A DNA stretch of 9,750 nucleotides from Planctomycetota bacterium (GTDB taxonomy: Bacteria; Planctomycetota; UBA8742; SKZP01), in NCBI GenBank assembly GCA_007127275.1, contig SKZP01000347.1, forward strand, positions 1 through 9,750. Reading direction: 5' to 3'. Of this stretch, positions 1 through 6,829 are shown in pieces. Numbering within the stretch: position 1 is the first letter of the stretch; the number at the start of each line of letters is the position of its first letter. The position numbers and the translations under genes are program-made. The notes beneath the pieces are model-generated. The model was not told where the DNA came from and searched no databases. It saw nothing but the letters and a program-made list of their open reading frames with translations.

Positions 1-234
1 GATGTCGTGGACCTCGGAGCCGTAGCGCCGGGCGACGACGGCGTGGCCCAGTTCGTGCAACAGGATGGTGAAGAAGATTCCGAAGTAGACGAGCATGACC
101 AGCGCCGCCATGCGCGGGTCGGTCATTGCCATGGAGACGAATCCGAGGCCCAGCAAGGCGAACAAAGCGAGCAAGCTCCAGTGCACCTTCACCGGAATCT
201 GCAGGATATGCCCGACGAGGAACGTGCGCGTCAT
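1..234 (-). CDS. M50 family site-2-type zinc metalloprotease, N-terminal part (3' end outside window)
   Basis: Only the first 78 codons are in the window; the frame is open to position 1. The N-terminus reads MTRTFLVGHILQIPVKVHWS, the usual lead-in of the SpoIVFB/Rip-type M50 proteases. It is followed by a hydrophobic membrane segment (about 20-37) and a second one (about 43-59) running into the zinc-binding motif HELGH (His60, Glu61, His64). Such enzymes cut transmembrane substrates within the membrane; some carry C-terminal CBS or PDZ domains, which cannot be seen here. The ATG at 234 has GGAG five nt before it, which supports the start. The substrate is unknown. It lies downstream of the hisD pair after 313 nt, so it may belong to a separate transcript. 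Confidence 0.9.
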   Translation of the reverse strand, partial: MTRTFLVGHILQIPVKVHWSLLALFALLGLGFVSMAMTDPRMAALVMLVYFGIFFTILLHELGHAVVARRYGSEVHDI

Positions 235-547
235 GATTTCTCCACGGCTGCCGGCAAACGCTCAAGCGCCGAGCCGGGCGCTCGCCACATCCTACGGTGC
301 GGGCGCGGAAGCGAAACGGGCGGCGCCCCGCACCACCGCAGGCACCCACCGTATGTTCGTCGCGCCGCCGCGTCCACGGATTCCTCGTGCCTCGCAAACG
401 TGGGGCGCGGAAATTCTTCAAGCCCACGGGCGAGGCCCGTCACCCGTTTCGTGTTTTCGACCCACGTGCGAGGCCCGTGGGCTTGGGGGTGAGATTTCGC
501 CCCACGGGCGCGGAATGCCGGGGTTGCCTTCCGGAGCCGTTGTGCGC
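235..547. other. 313-nt intergenic region with GC-rich palindromic repeats
   Basis: I support no gene here. A minus-strand frame runs from an ATG at 551 to a stop at 231 but encodes an Arg/Pro/Trp-rich sequence of 106 residues with no recognisable family and poor codon regularity. The stretch 419-510 holds a set of related palindromes. The ribosome binding site of the next gene, GGAG, is at 240-243 on the minus strand, five nt before its ATG. Confidence 0.5.
419..510. repeat. Cluster of related palindromic repeats (ACGGGCGAGGCCCGT type)
   Basis: Direct copies at 423-440 and 461-478 match at 17 of 18 positions. A partial third copy (CCCACGGGCG) lies at 501-510. The first copy contains the hairpin ACGGGC-GAG-GCCCGT (426-440). 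The second can pair CCCACG (461-466) with CGTGGG (476-481). The outer arms CAAGCCCACGGGC (419-431) and GCCCGTGGGCTTG (473-485) are a perfect 13-bp inverted repeat. This layout resembles extragenic palindromic (REP/BIME-like) elements. There is no T-tract to make it an intrinsic terminator. Confidence 0.55.
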
Positions 548-961
548 TCATCCCTCGAGGCGGCGCTGCAACTCCGCCATCATGCAGCGGCCGGCAACGA
601 GCCGCAGCCCCGCGTCACGAACGCGCTGCATCACCTCGGCGGCAGGCTCGCACCCGGGCTGCAGCCAGACGTTGCGGATGCGGCCGTCGGCGACAATCTC
701 CTCGAGCACCTCGCCGGCGACCTCGGCGCGCACGGCCAACAACGCGGTGTCCGCGCGCAGCTCGTCCGGAAGTGCGGCGACGGTGCGGTAGGCCGGCTGC
801 TCGAATACCCGCTCGGCCCGCGGATGCACGGGGACAATGGAGATCCCTTCGTCGAGCAGATATTGCGCGACCTCGTAGATCGGCTTGTCCGGCACGTTGC
901 CGAGCCCAACGACGGCGACGGTGCAACTCGCTCGCAGTACGGCTTCGACGGTCTCGTCCAT
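548..961 (-). CDS. CoA-binding domain protein (YccU-like)
   Basis: This 137-residue soluble protein consists of a single Rossmann-like CoA_binding_2 domain. The nucleotide-binding start is VAVVGLGNVPDKPIYEVAQY (15-34), followed by GISIVPVHP (39-47) and the typical second half RNVWLQPGCE (96-105) and AGLRLVAGRCMMAEL (117-131). Proteins of this family bind CoA or acyl-CoA in crystals, but their cellular role is not established. The ATG at 961 has GAGGG upstream and lies 18 nt after the hisD stop, so the two are very likely cotranscribed. The end is normal in length for the family (about 135-145 residues). A link to histidine metabolism is suggested by position only. Confidence 0.85.
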   Translation of the reverse strand: MDETVEAVLRASCTVAVVGLGNVPDKPIYEVAQYLLDEGISIVPVHPRAERVFEQPAYRTVAALPDELRADTALLAVRAEVAGEVLEEIVADGRIRNVWLQPGCEPAAEVMQRVRDAGLRLVAGRCMMAELQRRLEG

Positions 962-979
962 GCGTCCCTCACGTGTGGT

Positions 980-2233
980 TCACGCCTCGCCGCGGCGTTG
1001 CCGGGCGGCCTCGGCGTGGGCGTTGAGGCCTTCAATGCGGGCTAGGCGCTCCACGGTTGGCGCCAGGTTGGCGGCCGCTTCCGGCGTCGCCGTTTGCCAG
1101 GTGCGCGGCATCAGAAAGGCGAGCGGACTCAAGCCTGCGGAAAAGCGCGCCGCGCCACCGGTGGGCAACACGTGGTTCGTCCCCGCGCAGTAGTCGCCGA
1201 ACACCTCCGCCGCTGGCTCGCCGAGGAACAAGCAGCCGTAGTGCTTGAACCGCTCGCGCCACGACTCCGCATTCTGCACGTGAAGCTCAAGGTGTTCCGG
1301 GGCAACCTCCTCGCTCATTGCCGCGCAGCGCTCAAGGCTCTCGAACAGGACAATGGCCGAGTGCTCGAGCGACTCACCAATGAACTCGGGCAGCGCGAGA
1401 TGCCGGCGAAAGCGTACAATCTCTCCGGCAACCCGCTCGGCAAGTTCGCGGCTCGGCGTGAACAGGAGGGCGAGCGCATGCGGGTCGTGCTCGGCCTGTG
1501 CGAGCAGGTCCACGGCAAGGCGCGTCGGCTCGGCGTGCTCGTCGGCAATGATCAGCACCTCGCGGGGCCCGGCGAGCATGTCAATGCCGACGCTGCCGAG
1601 CACTTGTCGCTTCGCCTCGGTAACATAGGCGTTGCCGGGCCCGACAATCATGTCCACCTTGCCGACTTGTACCGTGCCGTAGGCGGCGGCGGCAACGGCC
1701 TGCGGGCCACCGATGCGGTAGAAGGTGTCCGCGCCGGCCATGTGCGCGGCGGCGGCGACCTCGGGGGCCATGCGCGGCGAAAACACGGCGACCTCGCGCA
1801 CCCCGGCGACGCGTGCCGCGGTCACGGTCATCAGTGCCGAGCTCGGCAACGGGAAGCGTCCACCGGGCACGTAGCAAGCGACGCGCTCCACCGGCACAAA
1901 CCGCGTGCCGCAACGCACGCCGGCGCCGTCGTCCCACGTGGTCTCGCGCACTGCGCCACGTTGCGACGCGGCAAAGCTCGCCATCCGCTCGTGCGCAAAC
2001 CGAAGCGCCTCGAGTACCTCGGGCTCGACCTGTGCGCGCAGCCGCGCCACCTCCTCGGCGGAAAGCGCAAACGGCGCAAGCGCATCTCCGTCGAACGTCG
2101 CGTTGTACTCGGCAACCGCCTCGTCGCCGCGCACACGCACCTCGGAAACCATTCGTGCCACCCCGGAGACGTCCGGGCCGGCGCTGCCGCGTTCGAGCAA
2201 CGAACGGGGAAGGTGACCATCGAGGATTTGCAT
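980..2233 (-). CDS. hisD: Histidinol dehydrogenase family protein (HisD)
   Basis: This 417-residue cytoplasmic enzyme matches HisD over its full length. HisD oxidises L-histidinol to histidine in two NAD-dependent steps at a zinc site. Zinc ligands Gln246 and His249 (AQAEH), Asp347 (FGDYCAGTNH) and His406 (EGLNAH) are present, as are the catalytic pair Glu313-His314 (PEHLE), His354 and Glu401. NAD-contact residues Tyr121, Gln178 and Asn201 also align with the E. coli enzyme. One difference stands out: the residue aligned with substrate-contact Ser237 of E. coli (AGPSEV) is Arg224 here (AGPREV). The loop VPGGRFPLPSSALM also departs somewhat from common HisDs. The ATG at 2233 follows AAAGGA by three nt. 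No other his gene is nearby. Biosynthetic HisD is most likely; a paralogue acting on another amino- or hydroxy-substrate is possible. Confidence 0.88.
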   Translation of the reverse strand: MQILDGHLPRSLLERGSAGPDVSGVARMVSEVRVRGDEAVAEYNATFDGDALAPFALSAEEVARLRAQVEPEVLEALRFAHERMASFAASQRGAVRETTWDDGAGVRCGTRFVPVERVACYVPGGRFPLPSSALMTVTAARVAGVREVAVFSPRMAPEVAAAAHMAGADTFYRIGGPQAVAAAAYGTVQVGKVDMIVGPGNAYVTEAKRQVLGSVGIDMLAGPREVLIIADEHAEPTRLAVDLLAQAEHDPHALALLFTPSRELAERVAGEIVRFRRHLALPEFIGESLEHSAIVLFESLERCAAMSEEVAPEHLELHVQNAESWRERFKHYGCLFLGEPAAEVFGDYCAGTNHVLPTGGAARFSAGLSPLAFLMPRTWQTATPEAAANLAPTVERLARIEGLNAHAEAARQRRGEA

Positions 2234-2343
2234 ACGTCCTTTCGGTGCTGCGTCGGAGTAAAGGCACCCTCCAGAATCCTACCAAGCCCAGCCTGTGCCA
2301 CGCCCGAGAAAGGCGAGCGTAGCGCGCAATCCCGACGTCGGAC

Positions 2344-2361
2344 GCAATTTTCTGACAGCTC
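2344..2361 (-). repeat. 18-nt motif upstream of hisD, copy 2
   Basis: On the minus strand this reads GAGCTGTCAGAAAATTGC, a 16-of-18 match to the copy at 3015-3032. It lies about 110 nt before the hisD ATG and just beyond the palindrome at 2391-2410, where a hisD promoter region would be expected. Confidence 0.35.
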
Positions 2362-2390
2362 TTCAAGGTTTGGGCGAGCTCCTGCGACGA

Positions 2391-2410
2391 CCGACGGGCC
2401 GGCCCGTCGG
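2391..2410. terminator. Perfect 20-bp palindrome after cheY, candidate terminator
   Basis: CCGACGGGCCGGCCCGTCGG is a perfect palindrome that can fold as an 8-bp stem with a CCGG loop. It lies 42 nt beyond the cheY stop. On the plus strand it is followed by CTTGCCTTTTTCG, which resembles an intrinsic terminator. On the minus strand, the direction of the genes, the A-tract precedes the hairpin and no U-tract follows. It may therefore stop antisense transcription entering cheY, or act as a weaker bidirectional terminator. Confidence 0.45.
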
Positions 2411-2452
2411 CTTGCCTTTTTCGAACGCGCGACGCAAAGGTGAAACAACCCT

Positions 2453-2827
2453 TCAAGCAAAGCCGAGGGAGCGTAGGGCGGCGAAGAGATCTTCCTCTTG
2501 CACCGGCTTGGTGAGGTAGCGGTCGACCCCTTGCGAGAGGGCGTGCTGGATGCGCTCCTCGCTTGATTCGCTCGTCACCATGATGATGCGAAGCTTCGCG
2601 AGGATCGGATTGGCGCGCAGCTGCTGCACAAGCTCCACGCCGGTGAGATCCGGCATGTTCCAATCCACCACGACGACGTCGGGAACCGCGCCGCGCTGCA
2701 AGACTTCAAGCGCCTCTTTCCCGCCCGTGGCCTGCTCGACGGTGAAGCCGACTCGCTCGAGTGCCGCACGCAGCACGAGCCGAAACAAGTTGGAGTCGTC
2801 AACAACCAGTGCACGTTTCTCAGTCAT
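2453..2827 (-). CDS. cheY: Single-domain response regulator, CheY-like
   Basis: This 124-residue stand-alone receiver would carry phosphate from CheA to an output, classically the flagellar switch. The features match CheY closely: Asp10/Asp11 (VVDDS), phospho-acceptor Asp55 in VDWNMPDLTG, Thr85 (MVTSES), Tyr104 and Lys107 (RYLTKP), which correspond to E. coli CheY Asp12/Asp13, Asp57, Thr87, Tyr106 and Lys109. The tryptophan after the phospho-acceptor is also shared. I chose the ATG at 2827, with AAGGA eight nt upstream. An in-frame start at 2950 would add 41 Pro/Arg-rich residues foreign to the family. It is separated from cheB by 404 nt and may be transcribed independently. No output domain or flagellar gene is present, so the target is unknown. 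Confidence 0.93.
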   Translation of the reverse strand: MTEKRALVVDDSNLFRLVLRAALERVGFTVEQATGGKEALEVLQRGAVPDVVVVDWNMPDLTGVELVQQLRANPILAKLRIIMVTSESSEERIQHALSQGVDRYLTKPVQEEDLFAALRSLGFA

Positions 2828-3014
2828 TGGTGCGTTCCTTGTAGGCGCGTGCTGGCGCAATGAATCGAGGGGCGAGACCGAACCTGGCGGACGCGGTGGG
2901 AAGATCCGAGGGGTCACGCTCGACCCGAAGATGTAGCCATGACACAACACCAGTCACATTCAGCGGAAACGACCACAACGGAGCAACGTCGAGCGCAGTC
3001 GCTCAAATTCGCAA

Positions 3015-3032
3015 GCCATTTTCCGACAGCTC
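3015..3032 (-). repeat. 18-nt motif upstream of cheY, copy 1
   Basis: On the minus strand this reads GAGCTGTCGGAAAATGGC. It matches the copy at 2344-2361 at 16 of 18 positions, in the same orientation. It lies about 190 nt before the cheY ATG. It could be an operator or promoter-associated element; its function is not known. Confidence 0.35.
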
Positions 3033-3049
3033 CCATGGTGGCTTTGGGC

Positions 3050-3075
3050 TACCCCCGGCCGCCCCTTCGGGGGTA
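3050..3075 (-). terminator. GC-rich hairpin after cheB, possible terminator or attenuator
   Basis: TACCCCCG (3050-3057) and CGGGGGTA (3068-3075) form a perfect 8-bp stem with a 10-nt loop; a smaller CCCC-TTC-GGGG hairpin is nested in it. It lies about 160 nt past the cheB stop and 220 nt before cheY. No T-tract follows on the minus strand, so it is not a textbook intrinsic terminator. It could instead pause polymerase or protect an mRNA end. Confidence 0.3.
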
Positions 3076-3231
3076 CAAGAGTGCGCGCTCGTCCACGGTC
3101 ATGGAGCGGTGACGTGAAGCGGAGCGTGTCCCGTGACCGAAACGGTGGATGCGAACTCGGTTCGCGCAAGACCGTTTGGGTTGCGTGCAGCGCTGGCGAG
3201 GTAGGAATCTTGCGACGGCGGCGTCGTCGTA

Positions 3232-4332
3232 TTAGCGCCGGTGGCTCGCGGTCAACAAGGCCGCGGCAATCTCTTCCAGCGTGAGGGCTTGCGCGTCGGT
3301 GCAGGCGTTGTGCGCCTCGTGCGGCATGCTGGAGACCACCGCCGTGCTCGGTTGTTGAACGAGGACCTTCCCGCCGGCGGTCTCCACCGCGGCCGCGCCT
3401 TGGGCCCCGTCGTCTCCCATGCCGGTCATCACCACGGCAAGCGTTCGAGAGCCGGCGTAGCGAGCGAGGCTTTGGAACATGCGGTTGACCGAGGGGCGCT
3501 GCCCGCGATACGGCGGCTCCTCGGTCAGCCGCACGCGCAATGCCGAGGTCACTTCGAGGTGTCGCTCGTCGGGGGCGACGAGCACCGTCGCCGGGCGCAG
3601 CGCATCCCCCTCCTTGGCCACCCGCACGGTGAGCGCGGTGCAGCCGTCGAGCCAGGTGGCGAAGCCGTCGGTGAAGCCTTTCGTGATGTGCTGCGTCACG
3701 AGGAGCGGCAGCGAAAACTCGGCCGGCAACTTCTCGAAGATCGCGGCGAGCGCCGGCGGCCCCCCCGTGGAAGTTCCGATGGCAACGATGGCGGTTTCCG
3801 AGGAGATGGCGGGCAGCGTCGCCCCGCGTACCGGAAGGGCCTCGCGTGGCGACGACGGCACCTTGTCGGCGCGCGGCGGTTTGGAAACGGAGACGTTGCG
3901 GGAACTGGAGTAGTGGCGGATTACCTTGACGCCGGCGAAGGTGCGCAGCACGTCGGTGAACTCTTGCGCCACCTGCGTGATCGTTTCCCGCTTCGCCTCG
4001 GCCGGCTTCGCCATGACCTTGAGCGCCCCGGCTTGCATCGCCGCGAAGGCCAGCGGATGCTCCTGCGTGTTGACTCGCCCGGAGGCGATGATGATCGGGC
4101 AGGGGGTGTCCTGCATGATCGCCTTGGTCGCCTCGACGCCGTTGAGTCGCGGCATGTGCACGTCCATGACGACGACGTCGGGTTTGAGCTTCGCGACCAG
4201 CTGTACCGCCTCCTGGCCGTTGACGGCCTCGCCGGCCACGACCATGTCGCTCTGCATCTCGATCAGCGAACGCAAGAGCACGCGGCTTGTCGCCGAGTCC
4301 TCCGCGAGCAGCACACGAATTGCCTTGCCCAT
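3232..4332 (-). CDS. cheB: Chemotaxis response regulator protein-glutamate methylesterase CheB
   Basis: This 366-residue cytoplasmic enzyme removes methyl groups from, and deamidates, receptor glutamines/glutamates once its receiver is phosphorylated by CheA. The receiver covers about 1-125, with Glu11/Asp12, phospho-acceptor Asp57 (VVVMDVHMP) and Lys109. A linker of about 50 residues rich in Ser, Arg and Pro follows. The methylesterase domain (about 178-362) carries the triad Ser188 (IGTSTGG), His215 (TQH) and Asp308 (MTGMGDDG). The ATG at 4332 is preceded by GGGAG four nt upstream; an in-frame GTG at 4437 would add 35 residues without family similarity. The C-terminal end differs from the usual GMPRAAIEAGAVD-type sequence, reading SSMPHEAHNACTDA, with no catalytic residue lost. 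It follows cheA after 127 nt, and its target is presumably the receptor two genes upstream. Confidence 0.95.
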   Translation of the reverse strand: MGKAIRVLLAEDSATSRVLLRSLIEMQSDMVVAGEAVNGQEAVQLVAKLKPDVVVMDVHMPRLNGVEATKAIMQDTPCPIIIASGRVNTQEHPLAFAAMQAGALKVMAKPAEAKRETITQVAQEFTDVLRTFAGVKVIRHYSSSRNVSVSKPPRADKVPSSPREALPVRGATLPAISSETAIVAIGTSTGGPPALAAIFEKLPAEFSLPLLVTQHITKGFTDGFATWLDGCTALTVRVAKEGDALRPATVLVAPDERHLEVTSALRVRLTEEPPYRGQRPSVNRMFQSLARYAGSRTLAVVMTGMGDDGAQGAAAVETAGGKVLVQQPSTAVVSSMPHEAHNACTDAQALTLEEIAAALLTASHRR

Positions 4333-4459
4333 CTGGCTCCCGTTCCATCGAACTATCCCGGTTGTGCTGCTGCGTTGTACCCCGCCCGCTGCGGCTTGTT
4401 GAGCGGCTAGGTACTTTTGTTGCGCCCCTCTGACCACGTGCGGAAAGTGCGCCGGACGG

Positions 4460-6829
4460 TCAGAGCAGGCGCTCGATGGTTTCGATTAGCGCCTCCTGGT
4501 TGAAGGAGCGCTTGCCGAGGTAGGCGTCGGCGCCGACGTCAAGGCCCGCCTTGCGGTCGGATTCCGTATCCAGGGAGCTGACCAATACGACGGGCAACTG
4601 CTTGTACTCCGGCTCGGAACGGATCCAGCGGGTCAGGCCGAGTCCGTCGAGCCGCGGCATCTGGATGTCGCTGACGACGAGGTCGAAGCGCTGGCGCTGC
4701 AACAGGTCCTGCGCCTCCTTGCCGTCGACGGCCACGCCGACGCGGTAGCCCGCACTTTCGAGGATGTTGCGCTCCAGCGTGCGGGTGGTGATCGAGTCGT
4801 CGACGACGAGGATGCTGCGCCGCTGCTCGCCGCGTGACTCGTTGAGCGCCGTCGCCTGCGTCACCGAGGCGGCCTGGCCCTCGACGACGGTGCGCACGCA
4901 GTCGGAGATGTTCAGAATCGGCACGACTTGCCCGCTGCTCAGGATCGTCGCCCCGGCGACGTGGCGCACCCGCTTGACGTAATGACCGAGGTTGCGCACG
5001 ACCATCTCCCGTTCGTCGACAATGTCGTCGACCAACAGGGCGACCTGCTTCTCCGCCGACTGCACGACCAGGGCCCGGTACCACGGGGGTGCCGCGCTCT
5101 TGAGATCCGGCAGTCCGAGCACGTCGGCGAGCGTCGCGAGCGCCATGGGGCTTTGGTTAACGTCGATCGAGTCCTTGCCTTCCAACGTGTAGATGTCGTC
5201 GGGGCGGAAGCGAATAAAGCGGTTCACCGCCGTTTGCGGCACGGCAAAGTAGGAGCCGCGTGCCTTGACGACGATTCCCTTAAAGGTGGCCAGGGTAATC
5301 GGCACCTTGAGCGAGAAGCAGGTGCCTTGGCCGGCTTCGCTGCGCACCTCGATCGTGCCGCCGAGTTCTTCGAGGTTGCGCTTCACGACGTCGAGGCCGA
5401 CGCCGCGGCCGGAGACGCCAGAGAGCTCCGCAGCGGTGGAGAAGCCGCTGTGAAAGAGCAGCTCGGTCAGCTCGCGACTCGACATCGACGCCGCCCGGTC
5501 GCTCGTCAGCAGGCCGAGCCGCGTGGCCTTTTCGCGAATGCTCGCGTAGTCGAGGCCGACGCCATCGTCCTCCACCTCGACGACGACGGAGGAGCCGTGC
5601 ACGAAGGCGCGCAGCGTTACGGAACCGCTGCTCGGTTTGCCGTGCTTCTCGCGGTCCTCGGCCGCTTCGAGCCCGTGGTGGACCGCGTTGCGGATCAGGT
5701 GCAGCAGCGGATCTTGCAAGCGCTCGAGCACGACCCAGTCGAGCCGGCAGTCTTCCCCTTCGAGGTTGAGCTCGACCGGTTTGGCAAGCTCGCGGGAGAG
5801 GTCCCGCACCGCGCGCGGAAACCGCCGGAACAGCGTGCCCGCCGGCAGCATCCGAATCTCCATGATGCTGCCCTGAAGCTCTTCGGTGGCCCGTTCGAGC
5901 CCCGTGTTGCGGCCCCGCACGCGCCCGGCGAGGTCCCGCACCGACTCCAGCAAGTTTGCGAGAAACTGGCTCGACTCTTCGAGTTCCTCGTAGAGTTGCG
6001 AGGCATCGGCGTGGTTGCGCAGCATGACGCGGTTCTGGCGCCAGTGGCTTTGCCGCGCGGCGATGGTTCGCTCCAGCTCGAACAGGTCGTCGATCGTCGC
6101 GTCGTGGCCAATGCGGTTGATCAGCAACTCGCCGATCTGGTTGATCAGGCGGTCGACGGTGTCGGCGGTGACGCGGATCGTTTGCGGGGCAGCCGAGCCG
6201 GAGCCGTCGGGGGGCTGTGCCGCGCCGTCGGTGGAGCCGGGCCCGTCCGGGGGAGTCGCACCGTTGCCACCTGCGGCCGGTGGCTGCGCATCGCCGGCAC
6301 CGTCGTGGTGTTTTTCGCTTTCGACGTCGCCATTGCCGCCACCTCCGACGGGACTCGCGTCGCCACCACCACTACCGACGCCGCTACCCCGCATTTGCCC
6401 CGGCAGCAACAGCCGCTCGGTCAGCGCGTCGTCGCAGCGCCCCTCGGCCAGCGCCTCGGAGATCTTCTCCACCTCCGCCTCGCTCAACGTCGCAGCACCG
6501 GCGGGACTCTCCAGCAGCGCGCCAAGCAAGTCAGCCCCCCACAGCAGCGCATCAAGCTCCCTCACCTCCCCGTCGGAGGCACTGACCAACTGCAGCAGCG
6601 TTTCGCACGCATGCGCAATGTTGCCCATGTCCTCGCGGCCGACGGTGTAGGCACCCCCCTTGATGGTGTGCAGCTCACGCATCCCGGCGGCGGCAAGTTC
6701 CGCCACTTCCTCGGCGCTTTTGTTCTGCTCAAGCGCAAGGATCGTCTCCTGCAAACGCGCCAGGCGCTCACGGGTCTCGAGTTGATACTCACGCTGCAAC
6801 TGCTCGATCAGATTGTCGTGTTCGTCCAT
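4460..6829 (-). CDS. cheA: Hybrid chemotaxis histidine kinase CheA with C-terminal receiver
   Basis: This 789-residue protein would autophosphorylate in response to receptor and CheW and pass phosphate to receivers. Domains in order: Hpt (about 1-130) with phospho-acceptor His54 in RELHTIKGGAYTVG; a low-complexity Gly/Pro/Asp linker (about 146-216) in place of a recognisable P2 domain; the dimerisation helices (about 217-345); an ATPase domain with N-box HLIRNAVHHGLE (377-388), G1 DDGVGLD (421-427) and G2 GRGVGLD (474-480); a CheW-like regulatory domain (about 512-650); and a receiver (670-789) with Asp677/Asp678, phospho-acceptor Asp721 in SDIQMPRLDG and Lys773. This is the FrzE/WspE-type architecture. 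I took the ATG at 6829, where the Hpt homology begins; a TTG at 6883 would add 18 residues, and neither has a strong ribosome site. The receiver has Ser rather than Thr at the usual switch position (VSS, about 751). Confidence 0.96.
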   Translation of the reverse strand: MDEHDNLIEQLQREYQLETRERLARLQETILALEQNKSAEEVAELAAAGMRELHTIKGGAYTVGREDMGNIAHACETLLQLVSASDGEVRELDALLWGADLLGALLESPAGAATLSEAEVEKISEALAEGRCDDALTERLLLPGQMRGSGVGSGGGDASPVGGGGNGDVESEKHHDGAGDAQPPAAGGNGATPPDGPGSTDGAAQPPDGSGSAAPQTIRVTADTVDRLINQIGELLINRIGHDATIDDLFELERTIAARQSHWRQNRVMLRNHADASQLYEELEESSQFLANLLESVRDLAGRVRGRNTGLERATEELQGSIMEIRMLPAGTLFRRFPRAVRDLSRELAKPVELNLEGEDCRLDWVVLERLQDPLLHLIRNAVHHGLEAAEDREKHGKPSSGSVTLRAFVHGSSVVVEVEDDGVGLDYASIREKATRLGLLTSDRAASMSSRELTELLFHSGFSTAAELSGVSGRGVGLDVVKRNLEELGGTIEVRSEAGQGTCFSLKVPITLATFKGIVVKARGSYFAVPQTAVNRFIRFRPDDIYTLEGKDSIDVNQSPMALATLADVLGLPDLKSAAPPWYRALVVQSAEKQVALLVDDIVDEREMVVRNLGHYVKRVRHVAGATILSSGQVVPILNISDCVRTVVEGQAASVTQATALNESRGEQRRSILVVDDSITTRTLERNILESAGYRVGVAVDGKEAQDLLQRQRFDLVVSDIQMPRLDGLGLTRWIRSEPEYKQLPVVLVSSLDTESDRKAGLDVGADAYLGKRSFNQEALIETIERLL

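Larger units (their letters stand above)
2828..3231. other. 404-nt intergenic region between cheB and cheY
   Basis: No gene is supported here; the open frames across it encode Arg/Pro-rich sequence without family features. It holds a GC-rich hairpin (3050-3075), the 18-nt motif also found upstream of hisD (3015-3032), a small hairpin GAGCG-CAGT-CGCTC (2993-3006) and the cheY ribosome binding site AAGGA (2836-2840, minus strand). The unusual length compared with the other gaps in the cluster suggests that cheY has its own promoter. I could not pick out convincing -35/-10 elements. Confidence 0.5.

Noticed and set aside
1094..2443. Plus-strand frame of 449 codons opposite hisD
   Set aside because: Antisense shadow; the minus strand encodes a full HisD with all catalytic residues.
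2828..2950. N-terminal extension of 41 residues on cheY
   Set aside because: The receiver fold begins at the ATG at 2827, which has a good ribosome site; the extension is Pro/Arg-rich and absent from CheY proteins.
3063..3106. Short minus-strand frames in the cheB-cheY gap (for example MTVDERALLYPRR, and MACEFERLRS further down)
   Set aside because: Fewer than 20 codons each, no ribosome binding sites, no conserved features.
4333..4437. Upstream GTG start adding 35 residues to cheB
   Set aside because: No similarity to CheB in the added part, and the ATG at 4332 has GGGAG at proper distance.
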